DNA of 64,000 nucleotides. It comes from Pseudomonas karstica (lineage in GTDB: Bacteria > Pseudomonadota > Gammaproteobacteria > Pseudomonadales > Pseudomonadaceae). A model generated the notes under the pieces. The model ran no database searches. It was not told where the DNA came from and saw only the letters and a list, made by a program, of their open reading frames with translations. The stretch is from the NCBI RefSeq assembly GCF_009707515.1, contig NZ_WLYI01000002.1, positions 124,001 to 188,000 on the forward strand, read 5' to 3'. The translations under genes and the position numbers were made by a program. This document shows, piece by piece, positions 43,718 to 51,985 of the stretch. The stretch's first letter is position 1. The number at the start of each line of letters is the position of its first letter.

Positions 43718-44275
43718 TCAGGCGGTAGCCAAGCCAGGGGTGGAAAAGTGTTGGACGATCGGTTCGATGGCACGCTCGATGCGCCCCAGCAGGTCCGCGT
43801 CGGTAATCTGGTAGTCGTTGAAGTCGGCCTCGCTGGCATACAGCCCGATGGGCAGCGAGTGGGCCTGGAAGAAGCCGAACAACGGGCGTAACTGGTGATC
43901 GATAACCAGCGCGTGGCGCTCGCTGCCACCGGTGGCGGCGAGCAACACCGGGGTATTGCGCAAGGCCAAGTGATGGACGAAGTCGAACAGGTGCTTGAAC
44001 AATCCGGTATAGGACGCGCGGTATACCGGGCTGGCAGCGATCAGCAGGTCGGCCTCTTCGATCTCTTTCAGCGCTTGCTCAACGCTATCCGGCAGCGCTT
44101 CGCGGCGCAGCACGCCGGCGAACTGCGGGCCTATCTCGGTCAACTCCAAGACACGCACCTGCACTGGCAGACGCTGCTCCAGGCGCCCGAGCACCTGGTG
44201 TAAAAGAACCAGCGTGCGCGACGGGCGCTGCACGCTGCCGCAAATGGCCACTACCTTGAGCCTGTTGTCACTCAT
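43718..44275 (-). CDS. msuE: NAD(P)H-dependent FMN reductase
   Basis: A 185-residue flavodoxin-like reductase: GSVQRPSRTLVLLHQVLGRLEQ at the FMN phosphate site, ADLLIAASPVYRASYTGLFKHLFDFV, and LLAATGGSERHALVIDHQLRPLFGFF. MsuE and SsuE supply reduced FMN to alkanesulfonate and sulfone monooxygenases. ATG 44275 is preferred over GTG 44278. First gene of msuE-sfnG, about 45 bp below the -12 element. Confidence 0.92.
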   Translation of the reverse strand: MSDNRLKVVAICGSVQRPSRTLVLLHQVLGRLEQRLPVQVRVLELTEIGPQFAGVLRREALPDSVEQALKEIEEADLLIAASPVYRASYTGLFKHLFDFVHHLALRNTPVLLAATGGSERHALVIDHQLRPLFGFFQAHSLPIGLYASEADFNDYQITDADLLGRIERAIEPIVQHFSTPGLATA

Positions 44276-44316
44276 CACATTTCGCCTGGCTACTCGATCG
44301 AATCATGCAAGGGGTA

Positions 44317-44333
44317 GAGCAGCAACCGTGCCA
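44317..44333 (-). promoter_or_regulatory. Sigma-54 promoter of msuE-sfnG
   Basis: On the minus strand TGGCACGGTTGCTGCT has an exact -24 element (TGGCACG), correct GG-N10-GC spacing and a CTGCT -12 element. The predicted start falls about 30 bp before the msuE ATG at 44275. Confidence 0.8.
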
Positions 44334-44415
44334 CAACAAAATAGTGTTATTTTTCAATCATATAGAATTAATTGGCGAACGCCGGAGCTGTTCGTTTCCG
44401 GGCAACCTGTTGAAT

Positions 44416-44437
44416 AGCTGTTGCTCCACAAACAGCT
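44416..44437. promoter_or_regulatory. Putative SfnR enhancer site 1
   Basis: AGCTGTT-N8-AACAGCT, a perfect 7-bp dyad, containing TGTTGCTCCACAAACAGC. That core recurs at 44474-44491 with one mismatch, 55 bp away. The centre is about 95 bp from the -24 GG of the msuE promoter, a usual distance for a sigma-54 activator. Confidence 0.65.
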
Positions 44438-44473
44438 ATCCCGGCCTGCGAGAATTTCCTGGCCGCAGGTTTG

Positions 44474-44491
44474 TGTTGCCCCACAAACAGC
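44474..44491. promoter_or_regulatory. Putative SfnR enhancer site 2
   Basis: TGTTGCCCCACAAACAGC matches site 1 at 17 of 18 positions. Its centre lies about 94 bp from the plus-strand -24 GG, mirroring the geometry of site 1 with the msuE promoter. Confidence 0.65.
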
Positions 44492-44574
44492 GCATCAACA
44501 AGCTGTGCGTACATCGAACAGTCCGTGGGCCTGCGGCTCCGCGCACAGCCCCTTAAATACGGGCTCCACTGTTA

Positions 44575-44590
44575 CGGCATGGCCTGTGCA
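44575..44590 (+). promoter_or_regulatory. Sigma-54 promoter of the flavin monooxygenase gene
   Basis: CGGCATGGCCTGTGCA: GG-N10-GC spacing, a -24 element differing from TGGCACG at two positions, and TGTGCA for -12. It is weaker than the msuE promoter. The gene begins 67 bp downstream. Confidence 0.6.
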
Positions 44591-44656
44591 ATGGCCTGCA
44601 TCCAGCCGTGTGCCTAGGCATGCGCCTTTTTAGTGTCCCGTAACCGGAGAGTTTGC

Positions 44657-45895
44657 ATGACTGCCCAAGCCCAACACTTGCCGTCGCTGACCACCAGCAT
44701 TGACTACGCCACCCTGGCCACACGCTTTCGGCCCATTTTCGCCCGTATTGCCGAAGGCGCCGTAGCCCGTGAGCGCGAGCGCGCCCTGCCCTATGAACAG
44801 ATCCAGTGGCTGAAGGAAGCTGGCTTCGGTGCCGTGCGTGTCCCCGTTGAACACGGCGGGGCCGGTGCTTCTTTGCCCCAACTGTTCCAGTTGCTGATCG
44901 AGTTGGCCGAGGCCGATTCGAATATTACCCAGGCACTGCGCGGCCACTTCGCCTTTGTCGAGGACCGACTCAATGCCCAGGTCAGCGGTTCGCAGGCAGT
45001 CTGGTTCAAACGCTTCGTCGAGGGCGATCTGGTCGGCTGCGCCTGGACGGAAGTCGGCGCGGTGAAGATCGGCGACGTCATCACCCGCGTGTCTCGCCAG
45101 GGCGAGCAATGGGTAGTCAACGGCACCAAGTACTACAGCACCGGCAGCCTGTATTCGGACTGGATCGACCTGTTCGCCCGTCGCGACGACACCGGCGCCG
45201 ACGTAATCGCCGCAATCCGCACCCAGCAGCCTGGCGTGCGTCAGAGCGACGACTGGGATGGCTTTGGCCAGCGCACCACCGGCAGCGGTACCTCGGTGTT
45301 CGAGAATGCGCGGGTCGAAGAAGAGAACATCATCGATTTCGCGACCCGCTTCAAATACCAGACGGCTTTCTATCAACTGGTCCTGCTCGCGGTGCTGGTC
45401 GGATCCGGGCGCGCTGCCCTGCGCGACTTCTCTGCAGAAGTGGGCAAGCGCACGCGGGTATTCAGCCACGGCAATGCACCGTCCACCCGCCAGGATCCGC
45501 AGATCCTGCAGGTGATCGGCAAAGCCAGCGGCCTGGTCTACGCCAGCGAGGCCGCCACCCTGCGCGCGGCCCAAGCAGCGCAAGCGGCCTACCTTGCCCA
45601 CTTCACCGACGACGCCGAAACCGAGCGCCAGGCCAATATCGCGGCGGAGCTGGAGTCGGCCCAGGCCCAGGTGGTGGCGGTCGAACTGGTACTGCGCGCC
45701 ACCAGTGACCTGTTCAACACCCTCGGCGCGTCGGGCACCAGCACCGCCAAGCAACTCGACCGTCACTGGCGCAACGCGCGCACCGCCTCGTCCCATAACC
45801 CGGTGATCTATAAAGAGCGCATCATCGGCGACTGGCACGTCAACGGTACCGAGCCACCCTACGTGTGGCAGATCGGCGGCGCCAAGCAAGGCTGA
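44657..45895 (+). CDS. Acyl-CoA dehydrogenase-fold flavin monooxygenase (DszC/SfnB-like)
   Basis: A 412-residue protein of the acyl-CoA dehydrogenase superfamily in the desulfurisation/hydroxylase branch. N-terminal helices (ERERALPYEQIQWLKEAGFGAVRVPVEHGG), the flavin-contact middle domain (GCAWTEVG, VNGTKYYSTGS), and C-terminal TASSHNPVIYKERIIGD. Such enzymes use FMNH2 and O2 to oxidise organosulfur compounds and need a separate reductase such as MsuE. ATG 44657 is chosen over an in-frame GTG at 44633. It is divergent from msuE-sfnG under a shared control region, which supports a sulfur-scavenging role. Exact substrate unknown; SfnB family membership is possible. Confidence 0.85.
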   Translation: MTAQAQHLPSLTTSIDYATLATRFRPIFARIAEGAVARERERALPYEQIQWLKEAGFGAVRVPVEHGGAGASLPQLFQLLIELAEADSNITQALRGHFAFVEDRLNAQVSGSQAVWFKRFVEGDLVGCAWTEVGAVKIGDVITRVSRQGEQWVVNGTKYYSTGSLYSDWIDLFARRDDTGADVIAAIRTQQPGVRQSDDWDGFGQRTTGSGTSVFENARVEEENIIDFATRFKYQTAFYQLVLLAVLVGSGRAALRDFSAEVGKRTRVFSHGNAPSTRQDPQILQVIGKASGLVYASEAATLRAAQAAQAAYLAHFTDDAETERQANIAAELESAQAQVVAVELVLRATSDLFNTLGASGTSTAKQLDRHWRNARTASSHNPVIYKERIIGDWHVNGTEPPYVWQIGGAKQG

Positions 45896-45904
45896 AACCC
45901 AAGC

Positions 45905-45923
45905 GCCCCGTGTTCAACGGGGC
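45905..45923 (+). terminator. Hairpin between convergent genes
   Basis: GCCCCGT and ACGGGGC pair around a 5-nt loop, 10 bp past the flavin monooxygenase stop. No T-run follows, so termination strength is uncertain. It could serve both the plus-strand gene and the minus-strand siderophore operon ending at 46002. Confidence 0.5.
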
Positions 45924-46001
45924 ACCTTGACGCCGCATGGGCCGGGGCAATCAACACAGCAACGTGACCGTCACCGGCGAGCAACTCATCAAGCAGGACA
46001 C

Positions 46002-46613
46002 TCAGCGAGTGGCCTGAAGCCGCTGCAAAAGCTCGGTTCTCTTTTGTTGGTCCGCCTGCTCTTTCGCCAATAGTTCCGGCAATAGGTCAACGGCCTGTTG
46101 TGGGCCAAGAATGAACACTCCGTCACTGTCGCCAATGGCAATGTCCCCCGGCCGCACCGTGACGCCCGAGATCTGGATCGGTTGGTTGACCTCGCCGCCC
46201 TGACCCAGGCTGCGGGTGGTAAAGGCACTGACGCTACGACTGAATACAGGCAAACGATGCATGCGCAAAGCGACAACGTCAGTCACCGCGCCGGATACCA
46301 CCACCCCGGAAAGGCCCTTGATCAGCCCGGCCAGGGTTCGCAATTCACCCCAACAGGCACACTCGGGGTCGCCCACACATTCGACCACCAACACATCCCC
46401 GGGCTGGCTGAGCAACAAGGCCTCGCGCAGAACGCTGCCGTCGGGGGTAAAAAGCTTGACGGTGACGACCTTGCCGATCATGCGCAGGTTGTCGAACAGG
46501 GGCCGGATGCCACGCAGGTAACCGATGTCAGTGAAGTGGCCAATAGTCGACGAAGCGATGTTGCCGTATTGCGCCAATACCGAGGTTCGCGATGGCGCGA
46601 TTGAATCGTTCAT
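46002..46613 (-). CDS. RraA-like (aldolase-fold) protein at the end of the siderophore operon
   Basis: A 203-residue RraA/demethylmenaquinone methyltransferase-like protein: TIGHFTDIGYLRGIRPLF, GDVLVVECVGDPECACWGELRTLAGLIKGL and GVVVSGAVTDVVALRMHRLPVFSRS. Class II pyruvate aldolases of this fold use an Arg-Asp pair; here the Arg position is Thr (AVTD), so aldolase or decarboxylase activity is doubtful. Its ATG overlaps the FhuF-like stop (ATGA), tying it to the achromobactin operon. Possible roles are supply of a C4-C6 precursor or a regulatory binding function. Fold call good, role unknown. Confidence 0.8.
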   Translation of the reverse strand: MNDSIAPSRTSVLAQYGNIASSTIGHFTDIGYLRGIRPLFDNLRMIGKVVTVKLFTPDGSVLREALLLSQPGDVLVVECVGDPECACWGELRTLAGLIKGLSGVVVSGAVTDVVALRMHRLPVFSRSVSAFTTRSLGQGGEVNQPIQISGVTVRPGDIAIGDSDGVFILGPQQAVDLLPELLAKEQADQQKRTELLQRLQATR

Positions 46614-47425
46614 GGTTTTTTTCTCTTTCGAAGCAACGGACAGGCCGAGCAGTATTCAACGGGGTTACTGGCCTGGTAATAAAAGCAACAGGTGCGCCGC
46701 AGCCGTCGACAGCCCTCACCGCTTGCAAGCGGCATCGGTGGGCGGTGGAAATGACGCAGCGGGTTATAGTCCAGACCGAACAGCGCTGGCTCGGCGTGGT
46801 TGAGCAGCCAGTCGAAATCGGCTTCGACACGGCGCTGTATCTGCGGGTCTTGCAGGCCCGCCATGCGTTTTTCATAAAGCGAGTACACCCGTACCGCCGT
46901 GTTTTCCCAGAGGATGCGCCGCGAGATACCGCTGACCTGGGCGAAGAGATCCCACAACGGTTTGAGGAGCCCGGCAAACAAGCTGCTGACCAGGGATTCG
47001 CGCCAGGCATCACGACCACCCGGGGCTCCCAAGGCATGGCTCAGCGGCTGGAGATCATGCAACGGCATCGAAGAGGTCCAGAGTCCCTCATCGTGGCCAT
47101 ATTCAATGACGCAATTGTCCAGTGAAAACTGCAGCCCCTTGTCGCAGGCCGACAAGGAGTAGAGACAAGCACCGGTGGCCAGGAATGAAATCCGCTTGCT
47201 CAGCAACGAAGCCGTAATCGCCCGGGACGGCGAACCGAGGATCGGCGTCAAGTGATCCAGCAGTCGCAGGCATTCCCCACCTTTCAACAGCTCACGGGCC
47301 GCCAGGGAGCGCGCCACATCGCGCGCGCCCAGCGGCTTGAGCCGCAAGGCACCGCCGAGCACCGACCATTCTTCGGGCGTGAAATGGCACGACGATTCGA
47401 CGGCAGCGGGTTCAGCCCTGGACAT
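46610..47425 (-). CDS. FhuF-type siderophore ferric reductase
   Basis: A 271-residue FhuF-family protein. The C-terminus carries the 2Fe-2S cysteine motif CC-X11-C-X2-C (RRTCCFYYQ to YCSACPL), and the body shows ATGACLYSLSACDKGLQFSLDNC. FhuF proteins reduce ferric siderophores in the cytoplasm to release iron. It follows acsA by 32 bp and overlaps the RraA-like gene. In Dickeya and P. syringae the position after acsA is occupied by the cbrABCD permease genes, so this locus has a different iron-release module. Family call strong. Confidence 0.88.
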   Translation of the reverse strand: MSRAEPAAVESSCHFTPEEWSVLGGALRLKPLGARDVARSLAARELLKGGECLRLLDHLTPILGSPSRAITASLLSKRISFLATGACLYSLSACDKGLQFSLDNCVIEYGHDEGLWTSSMPLHDLQPLSHALGAPGGRDAWRESLVSSLFAGLLKPLWDLFAQVSGISRRILWENTAVRVYSLYEKRMAGLQDPQIQRRVEADFDWLLNHAEPALFGLDYNPLRHFHRPPMPLASGEGCRRLRRTCCFYYQASNPVEYCSACPLLRKRKKP

Positions 47426-47457
47426 GGGTCACCCTTACAGGTTTGACCGCCATGCCC

Positions 47458-49332
47458 TCAGCCCTCAGGGGACAATCGGTGGAACGGGTTGACCACTTCA
47501 CCCTTCCCGAACGGCATGCTGCCCGGCCCACCCGCTCGCTCGATCATCGGCGTGAGCAATAGCTTCTGCGGCCAGTTCGGCGCCTCGAACAGCTGACGCT
47601 TGATCATCGCCCGCGCTTCGTCGTCGAAGTCGATGCTTTCGATCAACTCGTCCAGCACATTACGCAGGACCAGCCACAAACCTCTCACCGGGATCGAGTA
47701 AACCTGGGCCAGAGTGTCCATGATCGCCCGCATGTTGACCTGGATGCCGAGGGTCTGCAGCCAGAACAACAGGTCTTCGGGACGTTCGTGGTACAGGGTG
47801 TTGGCATGACCTTTCTTGATGCGATACACCGGGTCGGCCATGCCGTTGCGTTCCAGCCACGGCACGAAAATACGCAGCGAATCGTGGTCGCGTAGCAGCA
47901 AGCCATCGGCATGGCCGTCCTTCCAGACCAGCACCGCGTTCTGCCCATGCACCTCGCCCAACATGCCGAGGCGGAACATGCGCAGGTTGATGTCGAAGAA
48001 GCTGTGCGCCAGTTCGCGGAACAGCGTCAGCACTGACTGGGCATCGGCCGGCAAGTTGCGGTAGTGCATCCAGTCATCGAAGAAGTGACGGTTACTGCCC
48101 GGCAACGGCGTGCCGAGGGCAGCCATCGGCAGCAGCCGGCAATCAGCGTCGTCAAGCAACGCGCTTGGGTAGCCGCGAACCATGGCCGACAGGTGCCGGG
48201 GCGCTTCGTCGAACAGCGTCGCCTCGGGCGGCATGAAGGCCCACCACTTGCTCTCGTCGCACAAGTGCAACGATTGACCCAGGATTGGATCTTTTTCCAG
48301 TACTTCGTGGAGCAAGGCTTCGCTCAGGCCACCGTTGATCATCTTCACCGCCGGCAAGTAACGCGAAGCACCCAGGGAATGGATCGCCATCGGCAGCTTG
48401 AGGTAATCGGCGCTGTTGAAGCATGGCGTCATGGATCGCAGGGACGAGGTGGCGAAGAAGGCCCCGTCATTGAAGCTCAGGCGTTGGCAGTCGCCCTTGG
48501 CAAATGCATCGCCCAGTTGTTTGTCGAGCACATGCTCCCATTGCCAAGGGTGGACCGGCAGCGCGATGTGGCTGTCGGCCAAGCCGCGCGCGTGCATTTC
48601 CTGGTCGAGCCGGGCCTGCAGATCCTGGGGCAGCAGGTAGTGTGCCGGATAGCACTGGGCCAAGTCGCCAACGCCTTCGCCGCATTGCAGCAAGGTGCGG
48701 TCCACCGCCACCCAGTTCAACGCCACCGGGCGGGCGAGTTCCGCCTGGTAACGCAGGTATTCTGCATCGCTGAGCCCCTGCTTGGCCTTCGCCAATGGGT
48801 GGTACGGACGGTCACGCAGCGACGCCCATTGCTCCATGGTGCGAAAAAACGTCGCGCCGTCCTGAGCCATCAACCCTTGGTCATCGACGGCGTGAGACAA
48901 GGACAGCGCCGTTTGGGTGACGCTGGTCTGCAGCACGTCGAGAAACAGTGCCAGGCCTTTATCGTTGTCCTTGAAGCGCTCGGCCATCGAGCCAAACACG
49001 CGCTTCATGAAGTCGTCCGGCGACAAAGTGGTCCACTGCTCATCCTGGCGCGCCAGCACCGGCGTGCCCGGCACCTTTTCCCATTGCTGGGTAATGCCAG
49101 GACGCAGGGCGATGCTGATAAAGCGCTGCTCGCTCGGGTCGCAGCTCCATTCCCAGACCTGGTGCGTTGCGCCCAGGGCCGGGGCTTGTGGATGGGCCTG
49201 CTGCCAGTCGTCGAGGCTCACCAGCGGCAGTGGATCGGTGCCGAAAAAATGCTCGGCCAGCAGGCAGTCGATCAAGTCTTGCATGACGATGTCGGCGGCT
49301 TGGGCCAAGGCCTGTGTGGTCAGGGTGTGCAT
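47458..49332 (-). CDS. acsA: Achromobactin NIS synthetase AcsA (IucA/IucC family)
   Basis: A 624-residue NRPS-independent siderophore synthetase. N-terminal IucA/IucC domain with the ATP-binding HPWQWEHVL and FATSSLRSMTPC, KMINGGLSEALLHEV, and a C-terminal FhuF-like domain with GEVHGQNAVLVWKDG. NIS synthetases adenylate a citrate-type carboxylate and join it to an amine or alcohol. Gene order acsF-D-E-yhcA-C-B-A matches the achromobactin locus, and this is the third synthetase in that order. Start ATG 49332; 3 bp from acsB. Confidence 0.9.
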   Translation of the reverse strand: MHTLTTQALAQAADIVMQDLIDCLLAEHFFGTDPLPLVSLDDWQQAHPQAPALGATHQVWEWSCDPSEQRFISIALRPGITQQWEKVPGTPVLARQDEQWTTLSPDDFMKRVFGSMAERFKDNDKGLALFLDVLQTSVTQTALSLSHAVDDQGLMAQDGATFFRTMEQWASLRDRPYHPLAKAKQGLSDAEYLRYQAELARPVALNWVAVDRTLLQCGEGVGDLAQCYPAHYLLPQDLQARLDQEMHARGLADSHIALPVHPWQWEHVLDKQLGDAFAKGDCQRLSFNDGAFFATSSLRSMTPCFNSADYLKLPMAIHSLGASRYLPAVKMINGGLSEALLHEVLEKDPILGQSLHLCDESKWWAFMPPEATLFDEAPRHLSAMVRGYPSALLDDADCRLLPMAALGTPLPGSNRHFFDDWMHYRNLPADAQSVLTLFRELAHSFFDINLRMFRLGMLGEVHGQNAVLVWKDGHADGLLLRDHDSLRIFVPWLERNGMADPVYRIKKGHANTLYHERPEDLLFWLQTLGIQVNMRAIMDTLAQVYSIPVRGLWLVLRNVLDELIESIDFDDEARAMIKRQLFEAPNWPQKLLLTPMIERAGGPGSMPFGKGEVVNPFHRLSPEG

Positions 49333-49335
49333 GTT

Positions 49336-50109
49336 TCATTGTCCTTCTGAAGAAAGTGTGGCCAAGCGGCCTTGAAGCGCTCGAAACGCGATACCACGTT
49401 CGTCGCCCAACACAAAAGTGTTCACCCCGCGAGCCCGCCAGCGGGCGTGGTCATCGGGCTGGCGGGGAATCGCGCAATACGGCACCTGGGCCTTGCGAGC
49501 AGCCTGCCAGGTGTCCTGCAGCGCCTGCTGCACCGCAGGCTCGTTGATCCGCCAGGGCATGCCCAACGACTGGGACAGGTCGGCCGCGCCTTCAAGGATC
49601 ATGTCCAGCCCCGGCACCGCTGCAATCTCTGCAGCCCGTCGCGCCCCTTCGACGCTTTCAATCATCGCCACCACCAGGATTTGCTCATTGGCCAGGCCAA
49701 CGTATTCGGCCAGGCTGTGTTTACCAAACGATCCAGGGCGCCCGGCATTCAGGCTGCGTCGGCCCAACGGGTGGTATTTGCAAGCAGCAATCGCCTCCGC
49801 GAGCTGCTCAGGGCCCTCGATCATCGGCAGCACGATCCCCTGGGCGCCGCCGTCCAGCAGGCGCAACAGGGTTTTCGGGTTCAGGTCCGCAACCCGCACC
49901 AACGGCGTGATGGCATAGGCCTCGGCCATGCGGATCATGTGTTCCACTGTTTCCGGATTGATCAGCACATGTTCCATGTCGATGATCACGAAGTCGTAAC
50001 CGGCCTCGGCGATCAGCTCAATGGCCGCCGCTGACGCAATAGAACTGATCAGGCCATAGGCGGCCTCCCCCGCACGGAGCTTGAGCTTGAGTTGATTGGT
50101 TCTCAGCAT
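49336..50109 (-). CDS. acsB: HpcH/HpaI-family aldolase AcsB
   Basis: A 257-residue class II aldolase: AAYGLISSIASAAAIELIAEAGYDFVIIDMEHVLIN with the metal-ligand Glu, VRVADLNPKTLLRLLDGGAQGIVLPMI with the catalytic Arg, and VVAMIESVEGARRAAEIAAVPGLDMILEGAADLSQSLG. Relatives cleave or form 2-keto-4-hydroxy acids with pyruvate. In achromobactin loci the AcsB protein has this family and place; it may make the citrate- or ketoglutarate-type building block. It overlaps acsC by 7 bp. Confidence 0.9.
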   Translation of the reverse strand: MLRTNQLKLKLRAGEAAYGLISSIASAAAIELIAEAGYDFVIIDMEHVLINPETVEHMIRMAEAYAITPLVRVADLNPKTLLRLLDGGAQGIVLPMIEGPEQLAEAIAACKYHPLGRRSLNAGRPGSFGKHSLAEYVGLANEQILVVAMIESVEGARRAAEIAAVPGLDMILEGAADLSQSLGMPWRINEPAVQQALQDTWQAARKAQVPYCAIPRQPDDHARWRARGVNTFVLGDERGIAFRALQGRLATLSSEGQ

Positions 50110-51968
50110 GCTTGCGACCTGAAGGCATGCAACGGGTTGGGCACCGATTTGAAGCGACGCTCACCATCACCCAGCAGACGCCTTTTGGTGAGTTCTTCCA
50201 CTTCATAAGAAGGTGCGAACACGTCGAACAGCGCGAACCGCTCGCGATGCTGCGGATGGGCGGCCTGGTACGCGCTGATGACGTCGGCGGTCATCTGCCA
50301 GAAGCGGGTTTCGTCCAACTGATAGTGCTGGTTGAGGAAAATCGACATCTCGGCCAGACAGATGAAGAAGAAACAATCGCAGGAGAAGTCGCGCACCGCA
50401 TTGACGTCATCGGTGAGGATGAACGAGTTGCGGTTCAGCCTGGCGTGGCTGGCGGGCAGCGGTACCAAGGTCGGGCACAGCTGCGGGCGCGCGAGGTGCG
50501 CGGGCGAATAACGCACGCCGTCGTGGAAATCCTTGAGGGCGATGCGCTGCGGCCAACCATCCTTGAGGATCAGCACAATGTTCTGCCCGTGGGACTCCAT
50601 GCCGATGCCTTCGGCGTACAGCATGTGGATGATCGGCGGCACGGTGACTTCCAACAACCGCTGGGTCCAGGCCTGCAAGCCGTATTGGGCGATCCAGGTG
50701 TCGATGAAGGGGCTTTCCTCACCGTTGCTGTAACGGTTCTCCACATGGCTCAGGCCGTTGAACGGCACGGCATGTTCGTCCGCTTTCAGGTAGCCGTGGA
50801 TGCTTTCGCGCCAGATCGCGCCCAAGGTGCCATAGGTTTGTGGCCCACGGGTGGCAGGCAGATGGTCATAACTGAAACTGACGCCGGCCACTTCACCGAG
50901 GATCACGAAACCCAGCGCTTGGGCGGTGCTGTCGGTGGCGATCAGTTGTTGCAGCCAGTCGGTGATGATCGGGCCGTTCATCACCGTGTGCCGCGCCAGG
51001 ATTCGCGTGCTCGAGGTGTTGGTCATGCTCATCGCCAGCTTCACATAGGGCCGCAGCGGCGTACTGGCGTTGGCCAGGGTACGGATCGATTGTTGGGCCT
51101 TGTACTGATCGTCCGAAACGCCGAGGTAAATCAGCTCGCCATTGACCAGCTCGGGGTAAAAGTACGGGACAATGGTGTTTTCCCACTGCCACGGGTGGAC
51201 CGGAATCACCCAGTAATCGTCCGGCGACTTGCCCTGGTTCTGCAGGGCTGTCGCCATTTGCTGCCAGCGGTTCTCCCCGGTTTCCTGGCGAATGAAAGCG
51301 TCGAAATCCATCTTCTGCGAATGGTTCATTGCCCCACAAGCCTTCGCCACGGCCAGCCATACAATGGCGATGGGCGTGGCGAATTCCGGCCCGTATTTGG
51401 TGTTGTCTTCCAGTGAAAAGCCGATCCGCGATTTGTAGCACGGGTGGTAGCTGTGGGCGTCCATGAAATGCTGTTCCAGCGCATCCACATCCAGCAAATG
51501 CACTGGGCGTCCAGCACTGTAGCCCTGGCTGCGGGCTTGCAGGTCCTTGAGCTGGGTCTGCTCCAGTTCCTGGATGAAACGCGGCAGATGGGCGCTGCCC
51601 TCGAACTCCCTCAGCAGCTCGGCCAGCGCCTGGTGAAGATTCGGCGCAGTGGCCTGGCCGGTGTGATCGACCCGCTCCAGGCTGGCATGATCCAGGCGAA
51701 TAAGCTCGAAACTGGTGCTGCGCAGGCCGTTGCAACGGTACTCCACCGGTTGTTGTTCGGCGTCGGTGCCTTGCACAATGAAGCGACGATGGCCGTTGTC
51801 CAGCACTTGGTCTTGATAGGGCAGCACATCTTCATACAACAGGGTTTGCAGCAATTGGCCGACCACCCGCTGTTGCACTCGCTGGCACACATCGGGGTCA
51901 ACGTTCGCCAGCCAGGCACCGGCCGTCAGGGAAGGTGTGGGATGCAGGTTTTTTTCGAAAGTCGTCAT
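50103..51968 (-). CDS. acsC: Achromobactin NIS synthetase AcsC (IucA/IucC family)
   Basis: A 621-residue NIS synthetase. HPWQWENTIVPYFY, KLAMSMTNTSSTRILARHTVMNGPIITDW in the ATP/citrate site, and MESHGQNIVLILKDGWPQRIALKDFHDG in the C-terminal domain. In achromobactin assembly three such enzymes (AcsD, AcsC, AcsA) act in turn on citrate, serine, diaminobutyrate and ethanolamine units. Named by gene order and family. Between the exporter gene (17 bp gap) and acsB (overlap). Confidence 0.9.
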   Translation of the reverse strand: MTTFEKNLHPTPSLTAGAWLANVDPDVCQRVQQRVVGQLLQTLLYEDVLPYQDQVLDNGHRRFIVQGTDAEQQPVEYRCNGLRSTSFELIRLDHASLERVDHTGQATAPNLHQALAELLREFEGSAHLPRFIQELEQTQLKDLQARSQGYSAGRPVHLLDVDALEQHFMDAHSYHPCYKSRIGFSLEDNTKYGPEFATPIAIVWLAVAKACGAMNHSQKMDFDAFIRQETGENRWQQMATALQNQGKSPDDYWVIPVHPWQWENTIVPYFYPELVNGELIYLGVSDDQYKAQQSIRTLANASTPLRPYVKLAMSMTNTSSTRILARHTVMNGPIITDWLQQLIATDSTAQALGFVILGEVAGVSFSYDHLPATRGPQTYGTLGAIWRESIHGYLKADEHAVPFNGLSHVENRYSNGEESPFIDTWIAQYGLQAWTQRLLEVTVPPIIHMLYAEGIGMESHGQNIVLILKDGWPQRIALKDFHDGVRYSPAHLARPQLCPTLVPLPASHARLNRNSFILTDDVNAVRDFSCDCFFFICLAEMSIFLNQHYQLDETRFWQMTADVISAYQAAHPQHRERFALFDVFAPSYEVEELTKRRLLGDGERRFKSVPNPLHAFRSQAC

Positions 51969-51985
51969 GGAAATTCCTTGTCAAA

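Larger units (their letters stand above)
44276..44656. promoter_or_regulatory. Divergent sigma-54 control region (msuE / flavin monooxygenase)
   Basis: A 381-bp gap containing two outward-facing GG-N10-GC promoters (44317-44333 minus; 44575-44590 plus) and two near-identical 18-bp repeats centred about 95 bp from each promoter. No gene fits inside. The architecture points to SfnR binding midway and activating both directions. Confidence 0.75.

Noticed and set aside
44630..45889. 419-codon minus-strand frame opposite the DszC-like gene
   Set aside because: Antisense shadow; the plus-strand protein has clear family motifs and an upstream promoter.
48064..49350. 428-codon plus-strand frame opposite acsA
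   Set aside because: Antisense shadow of a NIS synthetase gene with all family motifs on the other strand.
50112..51416. 434-codon plus-strand frame opposite acsC
   Set aside because: Antisense shadow; same reasoning as for acsA.
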